Shown here: piece by piece, positions 19,893-29,524 of the stretch
Layout of the letters: every line of letters begins with the position of its first letter
Numbering within the stretch: position 1 is the stretch's first letter
NCBI GenBank assembly: GCA_963772165.1
Contig: CAVYWA010000012.1
Coordinates: 124,001 to 188,000 of the forward strand
Direction of reading: 5' to 3'
Length of the DNA stretch: 64,000 nt
Origin: JAGVPT01 sp963772165
GTDB lineage: Bacteria > Bacteroidota > Ignavibacteria > UBA10030 > UBA8401
Program-made: the position numbers and the translations under genes
The notes under the pieces: generated by a model
The model's input: only the letters and a program-made list of their open reading frames with translations
What the model was told of the DNA's origin: nothing
Databases searched by the model: none

Positions 19893-21710
19893 ATGACACG
19901 CCGTTTTTACACCACACTTTTGCTTCTCGCTGCCGCAACGAGCCTCCCGGCCCAATTTCAAAACTTCGTCACAACCGAGGGAGACAAACTCATGGAGGGG
20001 AACGAGGAACTCCGGTTTGTTTCTTACAATCTTCCCAACCTCCACTACATCGAAGATAACCGGGAATTCACAAATCCGAACCCTTGGCGCCCGGCAAACG
20101 AATTTGAAATCCGGGATGCGCTCATGGCCATCAAGCAGGCCGGCGGAAGAGTGACGAGAATGTATGTAATCTCCGTTCGAAAAGAGAATGAACCTCTTGA
20201 CATCATCCGCCATGTCGAGGGGCCGGGCAAGTTCAATGAAGAAGCGTTTAAAGCGTACGACAAGGTGCTGCAAATTGCAAACGAGGTCGGGATCAGAGTC
20301 ATCATCCCCCTTGTCGACAACTGGTGGTGGTGGGGAGGCCCGAAAGAGTACGCGGCATTTCGCGGGAAGAAGAAAGAAGAATTCTGGACCGACTCGCTCC
20401 TGATTTCCGACTTCAAAAAAACGATCAACCATATTGTGAACCGTGTCAATACGTACACCGGAGTCCCGTTCAAGGAAGACAAAGCAATTCTCGGATGGGA
20501 AACGGGGAACGAGCTTGAGCCGACGACGTACGAATGGACCCGGACGATCGCTTCTTACATCAAGAGCCTCGACAAAAATCATCTCGTCCTCGAAGGCACA
20601 CACAGCAATAGTGTCAGCGACGAAGCTCTTGCTGACCCGAACATCGATGTGGTTTCCACTCACCATTACGTTCCTGCATATCGAATGATTTCGTCGATGC
20701 TCAGCGCGCGCGCGAAAGCAAGGGGAAAAAAGCCGTACTTTATCGGAGAATTTGGTTTTTTGCCGATCGACAGCATCCGATGCGTGCTCGACACAGTGAT
20801 TGCAAGCGGAATCTCAGGGATCATGATCTGGGATATGCGGCAGCACAATCGCGACGGCGGATTCTACTACCACGGCTTGACGTACCGGTGGCCGGGATTT
20901 CCTTCCGGGTCACGCAGAGATGAGGCCGGCGTCGTCAGCTTGTTGGAAGAAAAGGCGTTTGAGATCAACGGCCTTACTGAACCCCCGTTGCCCATTCCCG
21001 CTCCGCCAACTGTTCTGCTAATTCCGTCTCCATATAAGATATCCTGGCAGGGGTCAACAGGTGCGACATCCTATATAATAGAGCGAAGGCCGAAGTGGAG
21101 ACTGTTTTGGTGGCTGTGGGACGTCGTGGATTCTAACGCGAGCGACGCAACCGTGAAGTACCGCCCCCTCTATTCGGATAATTCGGTCGAGCTAGGCAAG
21201 AGCTACTGCTACCGATTTATTGCTAAAAACTCGTCCGGGTTATCTGAACCGTCCCAGCCGACAAACGCCGTCGTCGCTTCAAACCGGATGATGGTCGATG
21301 AGTTTGAAAATGACGCGAATTTTTTTGCCAAATCGGCAGATGTGAAATTCATTGCCGGGGGTAGAGCGAACAGGACCAAAGAAGATGAAACTCGGTTGCT
21401 GGGCCATGCCGGCGAATACATTATTTACCGGTTGCCAGCATCGATAGATTCTTTGTATCTTGATGTGTTCTTTACTACCGCCGGGCGCGATAGTACCATT
21501 GAGTTCTCAACAGGCAAAACGCCGGAAAGCTTCTCCCCGGCCGCTGCGAGCCGAGAAGTATTTGAACCATACCCTAATGATTATGGATTTTACGCTGCCG
21601 GGCGATATATCCTCCGCAACATTCCTGCGGAAGATCGATTTATTAAGATTAACCTCGCAAACAGCATTCAATTAGGCAGGATTGAAATTTCGTACGGCAG
21701 CGTACCGTAA
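19893..21710 (+). CDS. Secreted GH5-like beta-mannanase or glucanase with C-terminal Fn3 and beta domain (copy 2)
   Basis: Tandem paralogue of the preceding gene, with the same layout. A signal peptide ends near LPAQF. The barrel has WETGNELEP (acid/base Glu) and IGEFGF (nucleophile Glu), then an Fn3-like module and the same C-terminal beta domain. I prefer the ATG at 19893, which follows GCAGG and starts the signal peptide directly, over an upstream GTG at 19863. The two copies are conserved along their whole length, including the unassigned C-terminal domain, so they arose by duplication of the full gene. Substrate differences cannot be judged by eye. Confidence 0.82.
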   Translation: MTRRFYTTLLLLAAATSLPAQFQNFVTTEGDKLMEGNEELRFVSYNLPNLHYIEDNREFTNPNPWRPANEFEIRDALMAIKQAGGRVTRMYVISVRKENEPLDIIRHVEGPGKFNEEAFKAYDKVLQIANEVGIRVIIPLVDNWWWWGGPKEYAAFRGKKKEEFWTDSLLISDFKKTINHIVNRVNTYTGVPFKEDKAILGWETGNELEPTTYEWTRTIASYIKSLDKNHLVLEGTHSNSVSDEALADPNIDVVSTHHYVPAYRMISSMLSARAKARGKKPYFIGEFGFLPIDSIRCVLDTVIASGISGIMIWDMRQHNRDGGFYYHGLTYRWPGFPSGSRRDEAGVVSLLEEKAFEINGLTEPPLPIPAPPTVLLIPSPYKISWQGSTGATSYIIERRPKWRLFWWLWDVVDSNASDATVKYRPLYSDNSVELGKSYCYRFIAKNSSGLSEPSQPTNAVVASNRMMVDEFENDANFFAKSADVKFIAGGRANRTKEDETRLLGHAGEYIIYRLPASIDSLYLDVFFTTAGRDSTIEFSTGKTPESFSPAAASREVFEPYPNDYGFYAAGRYILRNIPAEDRFIKINLANSIQLGRIEISYGSVP

Positions 21711-21913
21711 ATCAGAATTTGAACACATAACAACGGAGCGGTTTTAGGTTTTAGCATTTAGGTTTTGGCTGTTGGGTAGTGGCTTTCTATTTCTGAAGTG
21801 CACAGAAAAGAATGGCTAGTTCGAAAGCCAAGGGCTAAACCCCAAATGCCAGGAGCTGGACGTTGGCAAAAGTGCATCACACGACATAAATAAAACTCGA
21901 TAAGGAACCAAAA

Positions 21914-23591
21914 ATGGAAGCAATCGGACTATCGTTTATAGACTGGGTCATCATTATTATCTATTTCGGCTTTGTCCTGGGGATTGGAATGTATCTTCGG
22001 AAGTACACGTTGAACCAGGAAGATTTTTTTCTGGCCGGACGAAAAAATTCTGTCTGGGTTGCGGGTCTCGCGTTTCTCTCTGCGAACCTCGGCGCTCTCG
22101 AGCTGCTTGGCATGACCGGCAATACCTTCAAGTAACGGTATGTACGTCGCTCATTTTTACTGGATCGGCGCAATCCCGGCAATGCTCTTTCTTGGCGTGT
22201 ATATGATGCCGTTCTACTACAGCAGCAAAATCAATTCCGTCCCCGGCTACCTCAAACTTCGGTTCGACGAAAAAACCCGGGTGCTCAACGGCATCGCTTT
22301 CGCGATCATGACACTTCTTGTTTCGGGCATCAACCTGTACGCGATGGCTCTTGTGCTTCACACGTTCCTCGGCTGGAACTGGGATGCCAGCATGTGGGCA
22401 TCGGCGATCACGGTAGCGGCGTATGTCTCGCTCAGCGGTTTGATGTCTGCGATCTTCACCGAGATCATTCAGTTTTTCTTAATTTGGTTCGGCCTCTTCC
22501 TGGTTTCGATACTCGGCATCATCGAGATCGGCAGCGTGAAAGAAATTATGGCGAGAATCAATACATTCAGTTCACAAGTCTCATATACCACGCTCTGGTC
22601 GACATCATCCAATCCGACGCTGAACGGAATGTACGTCACGTGGGGAGGAATTGTTTTAGGGCTGGGGTTCGTGTTATCATTCGGCTACTGGACGACGGAT
22701 TTTCTTGTGATCCAGCGTGCGTTTTCCGCAAAAGATTTGCGCACCGCGCGATTAACGCCGATCCTCGCTTCTTTCTTTAAGATGGCGCTGCCGTTCATCG
22801 TTATTCTTACGGGCCTCATCGCTATTGCGCTGTCAATCGACCCGCACAGCGGGTTTAAGCTCTTGAATGATGGCGGCCAGACAAACTACGACTCGGCGCT
22901 TCCATTATTGATTGCGCGGTACTATCCGGCGGGATTGGTTGGATTGGGGGTCACCGCGCTGCTCGCGGGTTTCATGGCAGGGCAAGCGGGAAACGTAAGC
23001 GCGTTCAACACCGTGTGGACATATGACATTTACAAATCTGTGCTGAACAAGAACGCCTCGGACGCACATCTGCTGTGGATGGGACGAGTCTCGACGATCG
23101 TCGGCGTTGCGCTCTCTCTTATCACCGCATACTGGGCAAAAAGTTTTCCCAGCATTATGGATTACATGCAGGCAATTTTCTCGTGGGTCAACGCGCCGCT
23201 GTTCGCGACGATGCTGCTCGGGATGTTCCTCTGGTGGATCACCCCCACCGGTGCTTTTTGGGGACTGGTTGCCGGAATGTCGTCTTCGTTCTTAATGTAT
23301 CTTGCAGTGAAATTCCACTGGTTTGCAGAAAGTTATATAACGATGTCGAGCGTGCAGAGCGATATGGCGGCAAATTTCTGGCGGGCATGGTGGGCATGGC
23401 TGATCTGCGCCGGCGTCACCGTCGGTATCAGCCTCTTCACCAAGAAAAGACTGAAGGCGGAGCTGGTAGGCCTTGTCAAAGGATTAACTGAAGAGAATTA
23501 CGACCAACACCTGCCGTTCACAAAGCGGCCGGAGTTTTACGCACTTCTGTCTCTCGCCGTGCTGATCGTGTTAAACATCTTATTTTGGTAA
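21914..23591 (+). CDS. Sodium:solute symporter (SSS family; frameshifted)
   Basis: Multi-pass inner-membrane importer of about 558 residues in the SGLT-like SSS family. The first frame gives the N-terminal helix and the FFLAGRKNSVWVAGLAFLSANLGALELLGMTGNTFK signature region; positions about 35-72 are typical of SSS sugar transporters. It stops at 22133-22135 (AAGTAACGG). Dropping one A gives K-Y-G-M-Y-V and continues in the second frame through TM segments to 23591. A one-base insertion in AA at 22134-22135 is therefore likely. AAGGA precedes the ATG. The gene is followed closely by a small membrane protein and galK, so galactose or a related sugar is a plausible substrate. Confidence 0.85.
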
Positions 23592-23606
23592 CAAAGGAGA
23601 ATGGTT

Positions 23607-23813
23607 ATGTCTGAACATACAATGAAACCTATCTGGTATTTTGTCGGATTGATCCTCACGATCATGGGCGCATTGATCATGGTGAGCGGAATCTACCACC
23701 TTATCAACCCGCCTGCGGTCAAAACGGTTTTATCGGAACTTCACCCCGACATTTGGTGGGGTGCGTTGATGATCCTTTTTGGCGGAACGATGTATCTGAA
23801 AACAAGAAAGTGA
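23607..23813 (+). CDS. Small two-helix membrane protein
   Basis: About 68 residues with two hydrophobic segments (WYFVGLILTIMGALIMVSGIY and IWWGALMILFGGTMYL). I prefer the ATG at 23607, six nt after AAAGGAGA, to the one at 23601. It lies 15 nt after the SSS symporter and 13 nt before galK, so it is co-transcribed with them. I do not recognise a family. It could be an accessory subunit of the symporter, which is inference from position only. Confidence 0.7.
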   Translation: MSEHTMKPIWYFVGLILTIMGALIMVSGIYHLINPPAVKTVLSELHPDIWWGALMILFGGTMYLKTRK

Positions 23814-23826
23814 TGATCGTCAACGC

Positions 23827-25005
23827 ATGATGAACTTTGCAGAAACGGTTAAAAGCAAATTCAAAGAACTCTTTAACGAAGAGCCGGTCATCATTCGTTC
23901 GCCCGGAAGAGCGAACCTGATCGGCGAACACACCGATTACAATCTGGGTTATGTTCTGCCGTGCGCTATCGATAAAGCGATCTATTTTGCCGTCACACCC
24001 CGGCAGGATAAGTACTGCAAGCTGTACGCCCTCAACATGGACCAGGCTTATGAATCCAGTGTAGACGTGCTGAGGAGATCTGAAAAGGGCTGGCCAAACT
24101 ACTTAATGGGCGTTCTCGACGAACTGCACAAGGCAGGCTACACGTTTCCCGGCTTCAATTGCGTGTTCGGCGGGGATGTTCCGATCGGAGCAGGCCTTTC
24201 GTCGTCGGCAGCGCTGGAAGCGGGCCTCGCTTTTACGATTAATCATATCTTCGATCTGGGCATCGACAAACTTTCCCTCGTAAAACTTGCGCAGAAAGCG
24301 GAAAATGAATTCGTCGGCGTCCAATGCGGGATCATGGATCAGTTTATCAATATCTTCGGTGAAAGCGGAGCGGTTCTGCGGTTAGACTGCAGAACCCTGG
24401 AATATCAGTACTTCCCGTTCGAGTTCGATGACGTTGCGATTGTCCTTTTCAATTCAAATGTATCGCACTCTCTCGCCTCTACTCAGTACAATCAGCGAAG
24501 AAAAGAATGCCGTGCGGGAGTCGATCACATCAAGAACTATGAGCGTCATGTTGAGAGTCTTCGGGATGTCTCGATGGACATGTTGAACGGGTACAAAGCC
24601 GCTCTGGACCCGACCGTCTACCGCCGGTGCAAATACGTCGTTGAAGAAAATGACCGGCTGCTCCAGGCCTGCGCCGCGCTTGAGAAAGAAGATCTCAAAG
24701 CATTCGGCCGGGCGATGGTTCAAACGCACGACAGCTTAAGCCGGGATTATGAAGTAAGCTGCCCGGAACTTGATTACTTGGTTGACCTGGTGAGAGACTA
24801 TCCACATGTGTACGGTGCACGAATGATGGGAGGAGGATTTGGCGGATGCACAATCAATCTCGTGAAACCCGGATTCGTCGACGATCTTGGCACAATGGTG
24901 AAGGAAAAATACTTCCAAAAATTCGGCATCGAAGCAATACTCTATAGCACATCAACCAGTTCAGGAACGAGCATCATCGATGTCAATGAAAGCGCAAATG
25001 TCTGA
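23827..25005 (+). CDS. galK: Galactokinase
   Basis: A 392-residue GHMP kinase that makes galactose-1-phosphate from galactose and ATP. It has the galactokinase signature RSPGRANLIGEHTDY (about residues 24-38), the GHMP ATP-binding block PIGAGLSSSAALEAG and the late GARMMGGGFGGCTINLV motif. Length fits the family. It overlaps galT by 26 nt and belongs to an SSS-galK-galT-GH27 operon, so galactose freed by the alpha-galactosidase is the obvious source. Confidence 0.96.
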   Translation: MMNFAETVKSKFKELFNEEPVIIRSPGRANLIGEHTDYNLGYVLPCAIDKAIYFAVTPRQDKYCKLYALNMDQAYESSVDVLRRSEKGWPNYLMGVLDELHKAGYTFPGFNCVFGGDVPIGAGLSSSAALEAGLAFTINHIFDLGIDKLSLVKLAQKAENEFVGVQCGIMDQFINIFGESGAVLRLDCRTLEYQYFPFEFDDVAIVLFNSNVSHSLASTQYNQRRKECRAGVDHIKNYERHVESLRDVSMDMLNGYKAALDPTVYRRCKYVVEENDRLLQACAALEKEDLKAFGRAMVQTHDSLSRDYEVSCPELDYLVDLVRDYPHVYGARMMGGGFGGCTINLVKPGFVDDLGTMVKEKYFQKFGIEAILYSTSTSSGTSIIDVNESANV

Positions 25006-26050
25006 ATCAGCGAAGTATCCTCATCGCAGAAAGAATATTCTCACTGATGAATGGATACTCGTTTCGCCGCACCGGACACAACGTCCGTGGCAAGGTGAGA
25101 TCGCCTCCCGCGAGAAGGAGGACAGGCCGGCATACGACCCGGAATGTTATTTGTGCCCCGGCAACAAGCGGGCAAACGGGGAAACAAATCCCCGGTACAA
25201 CGATACGTTTGTTTTTACAAACGACTTCTCTGCCCTCCTGCCCGATATTCCCCCCTTCAACGATACCGCCGACGGCCTGCTGAAAACAAAAGCCGAAAAA
25301 GGAATTTGCCGGGTAGTCAATTTTTCTCCCCGGCACGATCTCACGCTTGCCGAAATGGACGAAGCGGGGATCGAAAAAGTCATCACCGTCTGGCAGGATG
25401 AGTTCCGGTCGTTAGGCTCGAACCCGCAGATTAATCACGTGCAGATATTTGAAAACAAAGGGGCCATGATGGGAAACAGCAATCCCCACCCGCACGGACA
25501 AATTTGGGCGCAGGAAAGTATTCCGCGGGAACCGGCGAAAGAACTCCAGCAGTTCAAGCGCTATTACTTGAAGAAAAAACGAAGCCTGCTGGCAGATTAT
25601 CTTACGCTCGAGCTCCGGCTTAACGAAAGGGTGGTTTACGAAAACACCTCGTTTGCCGTCGTTGTGCCGTTTTGGGCGGTCTGGCCGTACGAAACGATGA
25701 TCGTCCCAAAGCGAAAAATTGCAACCATTCTTCTTTTTACTGAAAAAGAAAAAAAAGATTTTGCTAACGCTTTGAAGACGATCACAACGAAGTATGATAA
25801 TTTATTTAAAACTTCATTTCCGTATTCTGCCGGATTACATCAGGCCCCGACTGACGGGAAAAAGCATGGAGAATGGCATTTCCATATGCATTTTTTCCCG
25901 CCGCTCTTGCGGTCTGCAAGCATCAAGAAGTTCATGGTCGGGTATGAGATGTTAGCGGAACCCCAGCGGGATATTACACCGGAACACAGTGCGGCGATAT
26001 TACGGGAGTTGCCGAACGTTCACTTTACCACAACGGAAAGGGCCTTATGA
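24980..26050 (+). CDS. galT: Galactose-1-phosphate uridylyltransferase
   Basis: A 356-residue HIT-superfamily enzyme that exchanges UMP between UDP-glucose and galactose-1-phosphate. The active site NPHPHGQIWAQES with the catalytic HPH triad is intact, and the C-terminal HEWHFHMHFFPP-like block (GEWHFHMHFFPP) is present. Three in-frame ATGs (24980, 24986, 24998) lie inside the end of galK, so the exact start is uncertain. The stop overlaps the start of GH27 by ATGA. Together with galK this gives most of the Leloir route; no galE or galM is seen in the window. Confidence 0.95.
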   Translation: MSMKAQMSESAKYPHRRKNILTDEWILVSPHRTQRPWQGEIASREKEDRPAYDPECYLCPGNKRANGETNPRYNDTFVFTNDFSALLPDIPPFNDTADGLLKTKAEKGICRVVNFSPRHDLTLAEMDEAGIEKVITVWQDEFRSLGSNPQINHVQIFENKGAMMGNSNPHPHGQIWAQESIPREPAKELQQFKRYYLKKKRSLLADYLTLELRLNERVVYENTSFAVVVPFWAVWPYETMIVPKRKIATILLFTEKEKKDFANALKTITTKYDNLFKTSFPYSAGLHQAPTDGKKHGEWHFHMHFFPPLLRSASIKKFMVGYEMLAEPQRDITPEHSAAILRELPNVHFTTTERAL

Positions 26051-27261
26051 AAACATCAATAAAAATTCTGATCTTTGTCACCCTCGTAATTTCTTCGACA
26101 ACCTTTGGCCAGAAATTCGCAGGGTTGGCGTTAACTCCCCCCATGGGCTGGAATAGCTGGAATAAATTCGGATGCAATGTCGATGAACAAATGATCCGCA
26201 GCATGGCCGATGCAATGGCGTCGAGCGGAATGAAAGACGCCGGCTATCAATACATCGTCATTGACGATTGCTGGCATGGAGGACGCGACAGCCTCGGTTT
26301 CGTATACCCCGACCCGCAGCGATTCCCGTCGGGTATGAAGGCCCTTGCCGATTACATCCATTCAAAAGGATTGAAATTCGGAATCTACTCCTGCGCCGGC
26401 GATAAAACGTGTGCCGGAAGAACCGGCAGCCGCGGCCATGAGTACCAAGATGCGTTGACGTACGCAAAATGGGGTGTCGACTACTTGAAGTACGATTGGT
26501 GCAACAACGAGGGGCTTAACTCCATTGGCGCTTATACAACAATGAGAAACGCGTTGTACGCCGCAGGCAGGCCTGTAGTGTTCAGCCTCTGCGAATGGGG
26601 CGATACGAAATCGTGGGAATGGGCGAAGGACGTCGGGCATCTCTGGCGGATTACAGGAGACATTACGAACTGCTTTGACTGCGAGGATACTCATAACGGA
26701 ACATGGTCGTCATGGGGTGCTATGAAGATTGCCGAGATGCGTAAAGACATCCGCAAGTACGCCGGCCCCGGCCACTGGAACGACCCCGATATGCTCGAAG
26801 TCGGAAACGGAATGTCGGTCAACGAAGACCGGGCGCATTTTTCGTTGTGGTGTATGATGGCGGCCCCGCTCATCGCGGGAAACGACTTGCGGGCAATGAG
26901 CAAAGAAACGAACGAGATCCTCACCAACCGCGAAGTTCTCGGGGTGGATCAAGACTCCCTTGGCGTCCAGGGATATCTTTACAGCATGCAAGATAGCGTC
27001 GAAGTTTGGGTGAAACCGCTTGTGCATGGAGATTGGGCCGTCTGTTTCCTCAATCGTTCGATAAGCGCGAAGAAATTTGATTTCGACTGGTCGAAAAATA
27101 TTATCGTTGATGATTTGTCGAAAAGAACGTTGAATACGAACGAGACTGTTTATAAAGTCCGCGACCTGTGGCAGAAGAAATTCGTTGGCGACACAAAAAA
27201 GAATATCAGCGATGAACTCGCAACGCACAACGTCCTTGTGCTGAGGCTGATACCGCAGTAG
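26047..27261 (+). CDS. Secreted GH27 alpha-galactosidase
   Basis: A 404-residue enzyme with a signal peptide (ends near TTFGQ). The GH27 start LTPPMGWNSWNKFGC is followed by the nucleophile Asp at about 150 (YLKYDWC) and the acid/base Asp at about 205 (RITGDI). A short beta C-terminal domain ends the protein. It removes alpha-1,6-galactose side chains from galactomannan or galactoglucomannan in the periplasm or outside. Its start overlaps the galT stop (ATGA), so it is translationally coupled to galactose catabolism. Confidence 0.93.
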   Translation: MKTSIKILIFVTLVISSTTFGQKFAGLALTPPMGWNSWNKFGCNVDEQMIRSMADAMASSGMKDAGYQYIVIDDCWHGGRDSLGFVYPDPQRFPSGMKALADYIHSKGLKFGIYSCAGDKTCAGRTGSRGHEYQDALTYAKWGVDYLKYDWCNNEGLNSIGAYTTMRNALYAAGRPVVFSLCEWGDTKSWEWAKDVGHLWRITGDITNCFDCEDTHNGTWSSWGAMKIAEMRKDIRKYAGPGHWNDPDMLEVGNGMSVNEDRAHFSLWCMMAAPLIAGNDLRAMSKETNEILTNREVLGVDQDSLGVQGYLYSMQDSVEVWVKPLVHGDWAVCFLNRSISAKKFDFDWSKNIIVDDLSKRTLNTNETVYKVRDLWQKKFVGDTKKNISDELATHNVLVLRLIPQ

Positions 27262-27361
27262 CGTCCACCGAGAGAATACATCGCTCAAAGGAGCCGGCAG
27301 GATTCGGGTTTCATGCTGTTCTCATAAAGTATTTTTCCGACCATTATCGATAGGCGTCACG

Positions 27362-28442
27362 ATGAAAAACATTACCCTGTGCCTCTTCGTCTTTCTGGCT
27401 GCAACCTGCCCGGTGAAATCCCTGCACGCTCAACAGGAAAAAGCAAAAACGAACTATTACGATTGGGCAAATACTCCGGATGTCAACAGACCGGTCAATA
27501 ATCCGAATGCAAAAAAAATGCCCCTCATCCGTGTTCTGGGAAACAAGTTTGTCAATGCGCGCGGAGACACGATTCTGTTTCGGGGGCTGGCCATCGCTGA
27601 TCCCGATAAGCTCGAACAGCAGGGACGATGGGATAAAGAACTTTTCGTGAGAATAAAGGAGTACGGCGCCATGATCGTCCGCATTCCCGTCCACCCGGCA
27701 GCATGGCGCATGCGCACTCCGGCGAAATATCTTCAACTGCTCGATCAAGCAGTGGCTTGGTGCACGGAACTCGGCATCTATGTCGACCTCGATTGGCACT
27801 CCATCGGCAACCTCGGCATGGAGCTGTTCCAAAACCCCGAGTACGTGACAACAAAGCAAGAAACATATGAATTCTGGCGTACAATTTCGGTGCATTTCCA
27901 GGGGAATAACACGATTGCATTTTACGAACTCTTCAACGAGCCGACGCTGTACAACGGTCAACTGGGCAGCATGTCGTGGAGCGAATGGAAAAAGATCAAC
28001 GAGAACATCATCCATCTCATCCGGGCTTATGACACCGAGAAGATTCCTCTTGTCGCAGGCCTCGATTGGGCGTATGATCTCACGCCGCTCCACATCGAAC
28101 CGATCGAAGCGGAAGGCATCGGATACGTGACGCATCCTTATCCCCACAAACGCTCAAAGCCGTACGAACCGAAGTGGGATGAAGATTTCGGGTTTGCCGC
28201 AGGCGCGCTACCCGGTCGTTGCGACTGAATTCGGCTTCGTCCTGGGGGGACAGGGAATGGCTGAGAACGGCGATTACGGGAAGGAAATCATTCACTATCT
28301 TGAAGACCGGGGCATTAGCTGGATGGCATGGGTCTTCGACCCCGATTGGTATCCGAGGATGGTTGAATCGTGGAGCCCGTTCAAGTTAACCGAGAGCGGA
28401 GAATTTTTTAAACAAGCGATGCAGGGAAAAATTCCCAGGTAA
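27362..28442 (+). CDS. Secreted GH5 endo-glucanase or mannanase (frameshifted)
   Basis: About 360 residues, with a signal peptide (ends near LHAQ) and a single GH5 cellulase-type barrel. The acid/base Glu is in YELFNEPTL, and the nucleophile Glu is in VATEFGF, which lies beyond the frameshift. The first frame runs into nonsense after DFGFAAG. Dropping one G of the GG at 28202-28203 restores DFGFAA-RYPVVATEFGF to the stop at 28442. A one-base insertion is therefore likely and the enzyme probably active. Substrate (beta-glucan or glucomannan) is not resolved. It follows GH27 by 100 nt on the same strand. Confidence 0.82.
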
Positions 28443-28487
28443 CGTGCCGCAGAGACGAAATTCATGATCATCTGAAAGGAAAATGCG

Positions 28488-29402
28488 ATGACAGGAAACA
28501 TGTATACACGTAAAGACTTTATCAAACTTTTAGGCCTGGGCGCGGGTACGCTTGCGTTCCGGAAACTGAGTTTCGCGGATGAAAAACCATATGTTGCAAA
28601 CATCGGGTTCCAGCTCTACACCGTTCGCAATGAGCTGGAAAAAGATTTTGCCGGATCGGTACACAAGGTTGCCGACATGGGGTATATCGGCGTCGAGATG
28701 TATCCTCTGCCGCCCACCACGACGCCGGAGCAGGCAGTGAAAGTGTTTAAGGAGGCGGGGCTGAAAATATTCAGCATGCACACGGAGATGCCGGTGGGCG
28801 ACGAGCGAGAGAAGATCCTGAAACTCGCCGACCTCTATCAATGCGACCACATCATTTATCCCGGCTGGCCGAAAGGGCTCGATACGAACGACCCGGACCT
28901 TTACAAACGCACCGCTGAAATTTTTTCAACACTCGACAAAATCAAGCAGAGAGCCGACACCTATAACGAAGCCGGCGAGTTCTTTTCGAAAAAAGGGCTG
29001 CACTTCGGCGTTCACAACCATTGGTGGGAATTCGAAACGACTGCCGGGGTGATCCCTTTTTACTACTTCAAGGATAATGTGAAAGCCGACATCTTCTTTG
29101 AGATCGACACGTATTGGGCGAAGACGGGCGGAGTTGACCCTGCGAAGGCAGTCGCTGACTTCGGCAAACGTGCACCGTTCCTTCATATCAAAGATGGGCC
29201 GGCAAAGAAAGGAAATACCATGTTCGCTCACGTTCCCGCCGGACAGGGCGCGCTCGATTTTCCCTCGATCGTAAAGGCGGGCGGAAAAAATATTCAGTGG
29301 ATGATTGTGGAGTTTGATGGATATGCCGGAAATATCTTTGACGGAATGCAGCAGAGTTACACGTACTTGACCAAGAATGGGCTGGCGAAAGGAAAGGTAT
29401 AA
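28488..29402 (+). CDS. Xylose isomerase-like TIM-barrel protein (sugar isomerase/epimerase family)
   Basis: A 304-residue AP-endonuclease-2/xylose isomerase-like barrel with a Tat-like or export leader (TRKDFIKLLGLGAGTLAF). Family features are GFQLYTVRNEL at the start, HNHWWEF, FFEIDTYWAKTGG and the terminal FLHIKDGP and IVEFDGY strands, whose His, Glu and Asp usually bind a metal. AAAGGAAAA precedes the ATG. Exported members of this family are common in glycan loci, but the substrate is unknown. It heads a group with an SDR and an SMP-30-like protein. Confidence 0.8.
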   Translation: MTGNMYTRKDFIKLLGLGAGTLAFRKLSFADEKPYVANIGFQLYTVRNELEKDFAGSVHKVADMGYIGVEMYPLPPTTTPEQAVKVFKEAGLKIFSMHTEMPVGDEREKILKLADLYQCDHIIYPGWPKGLDTNDPDLYKRTAEIFSTLDKIKQRADTYNEAGEFFSKKGLHFGVHNHWWEFETTAGVIPFYYFKDNVKADIFFEIDTYWAKTGGVDPAKAVADFGKRAPFLHIKDGPAKKGNTMFAHVPAGQGALDFPSIVKAGGKNIQWMIVEFDGYAGNIFDGMQQSYTYLTKNGLAKGKV

Positions 29403-29524
29403 CGACAAAGTCATAGAAGTCCGCAGCGTGAGATGCGGGCTGGATGGCCGCAAAGAATGGCAGCCTATATGAGGCCTGGAAAAATTACTGTAGATTTTCC
29501 ATTCACATATAAATTCAAAACTTT

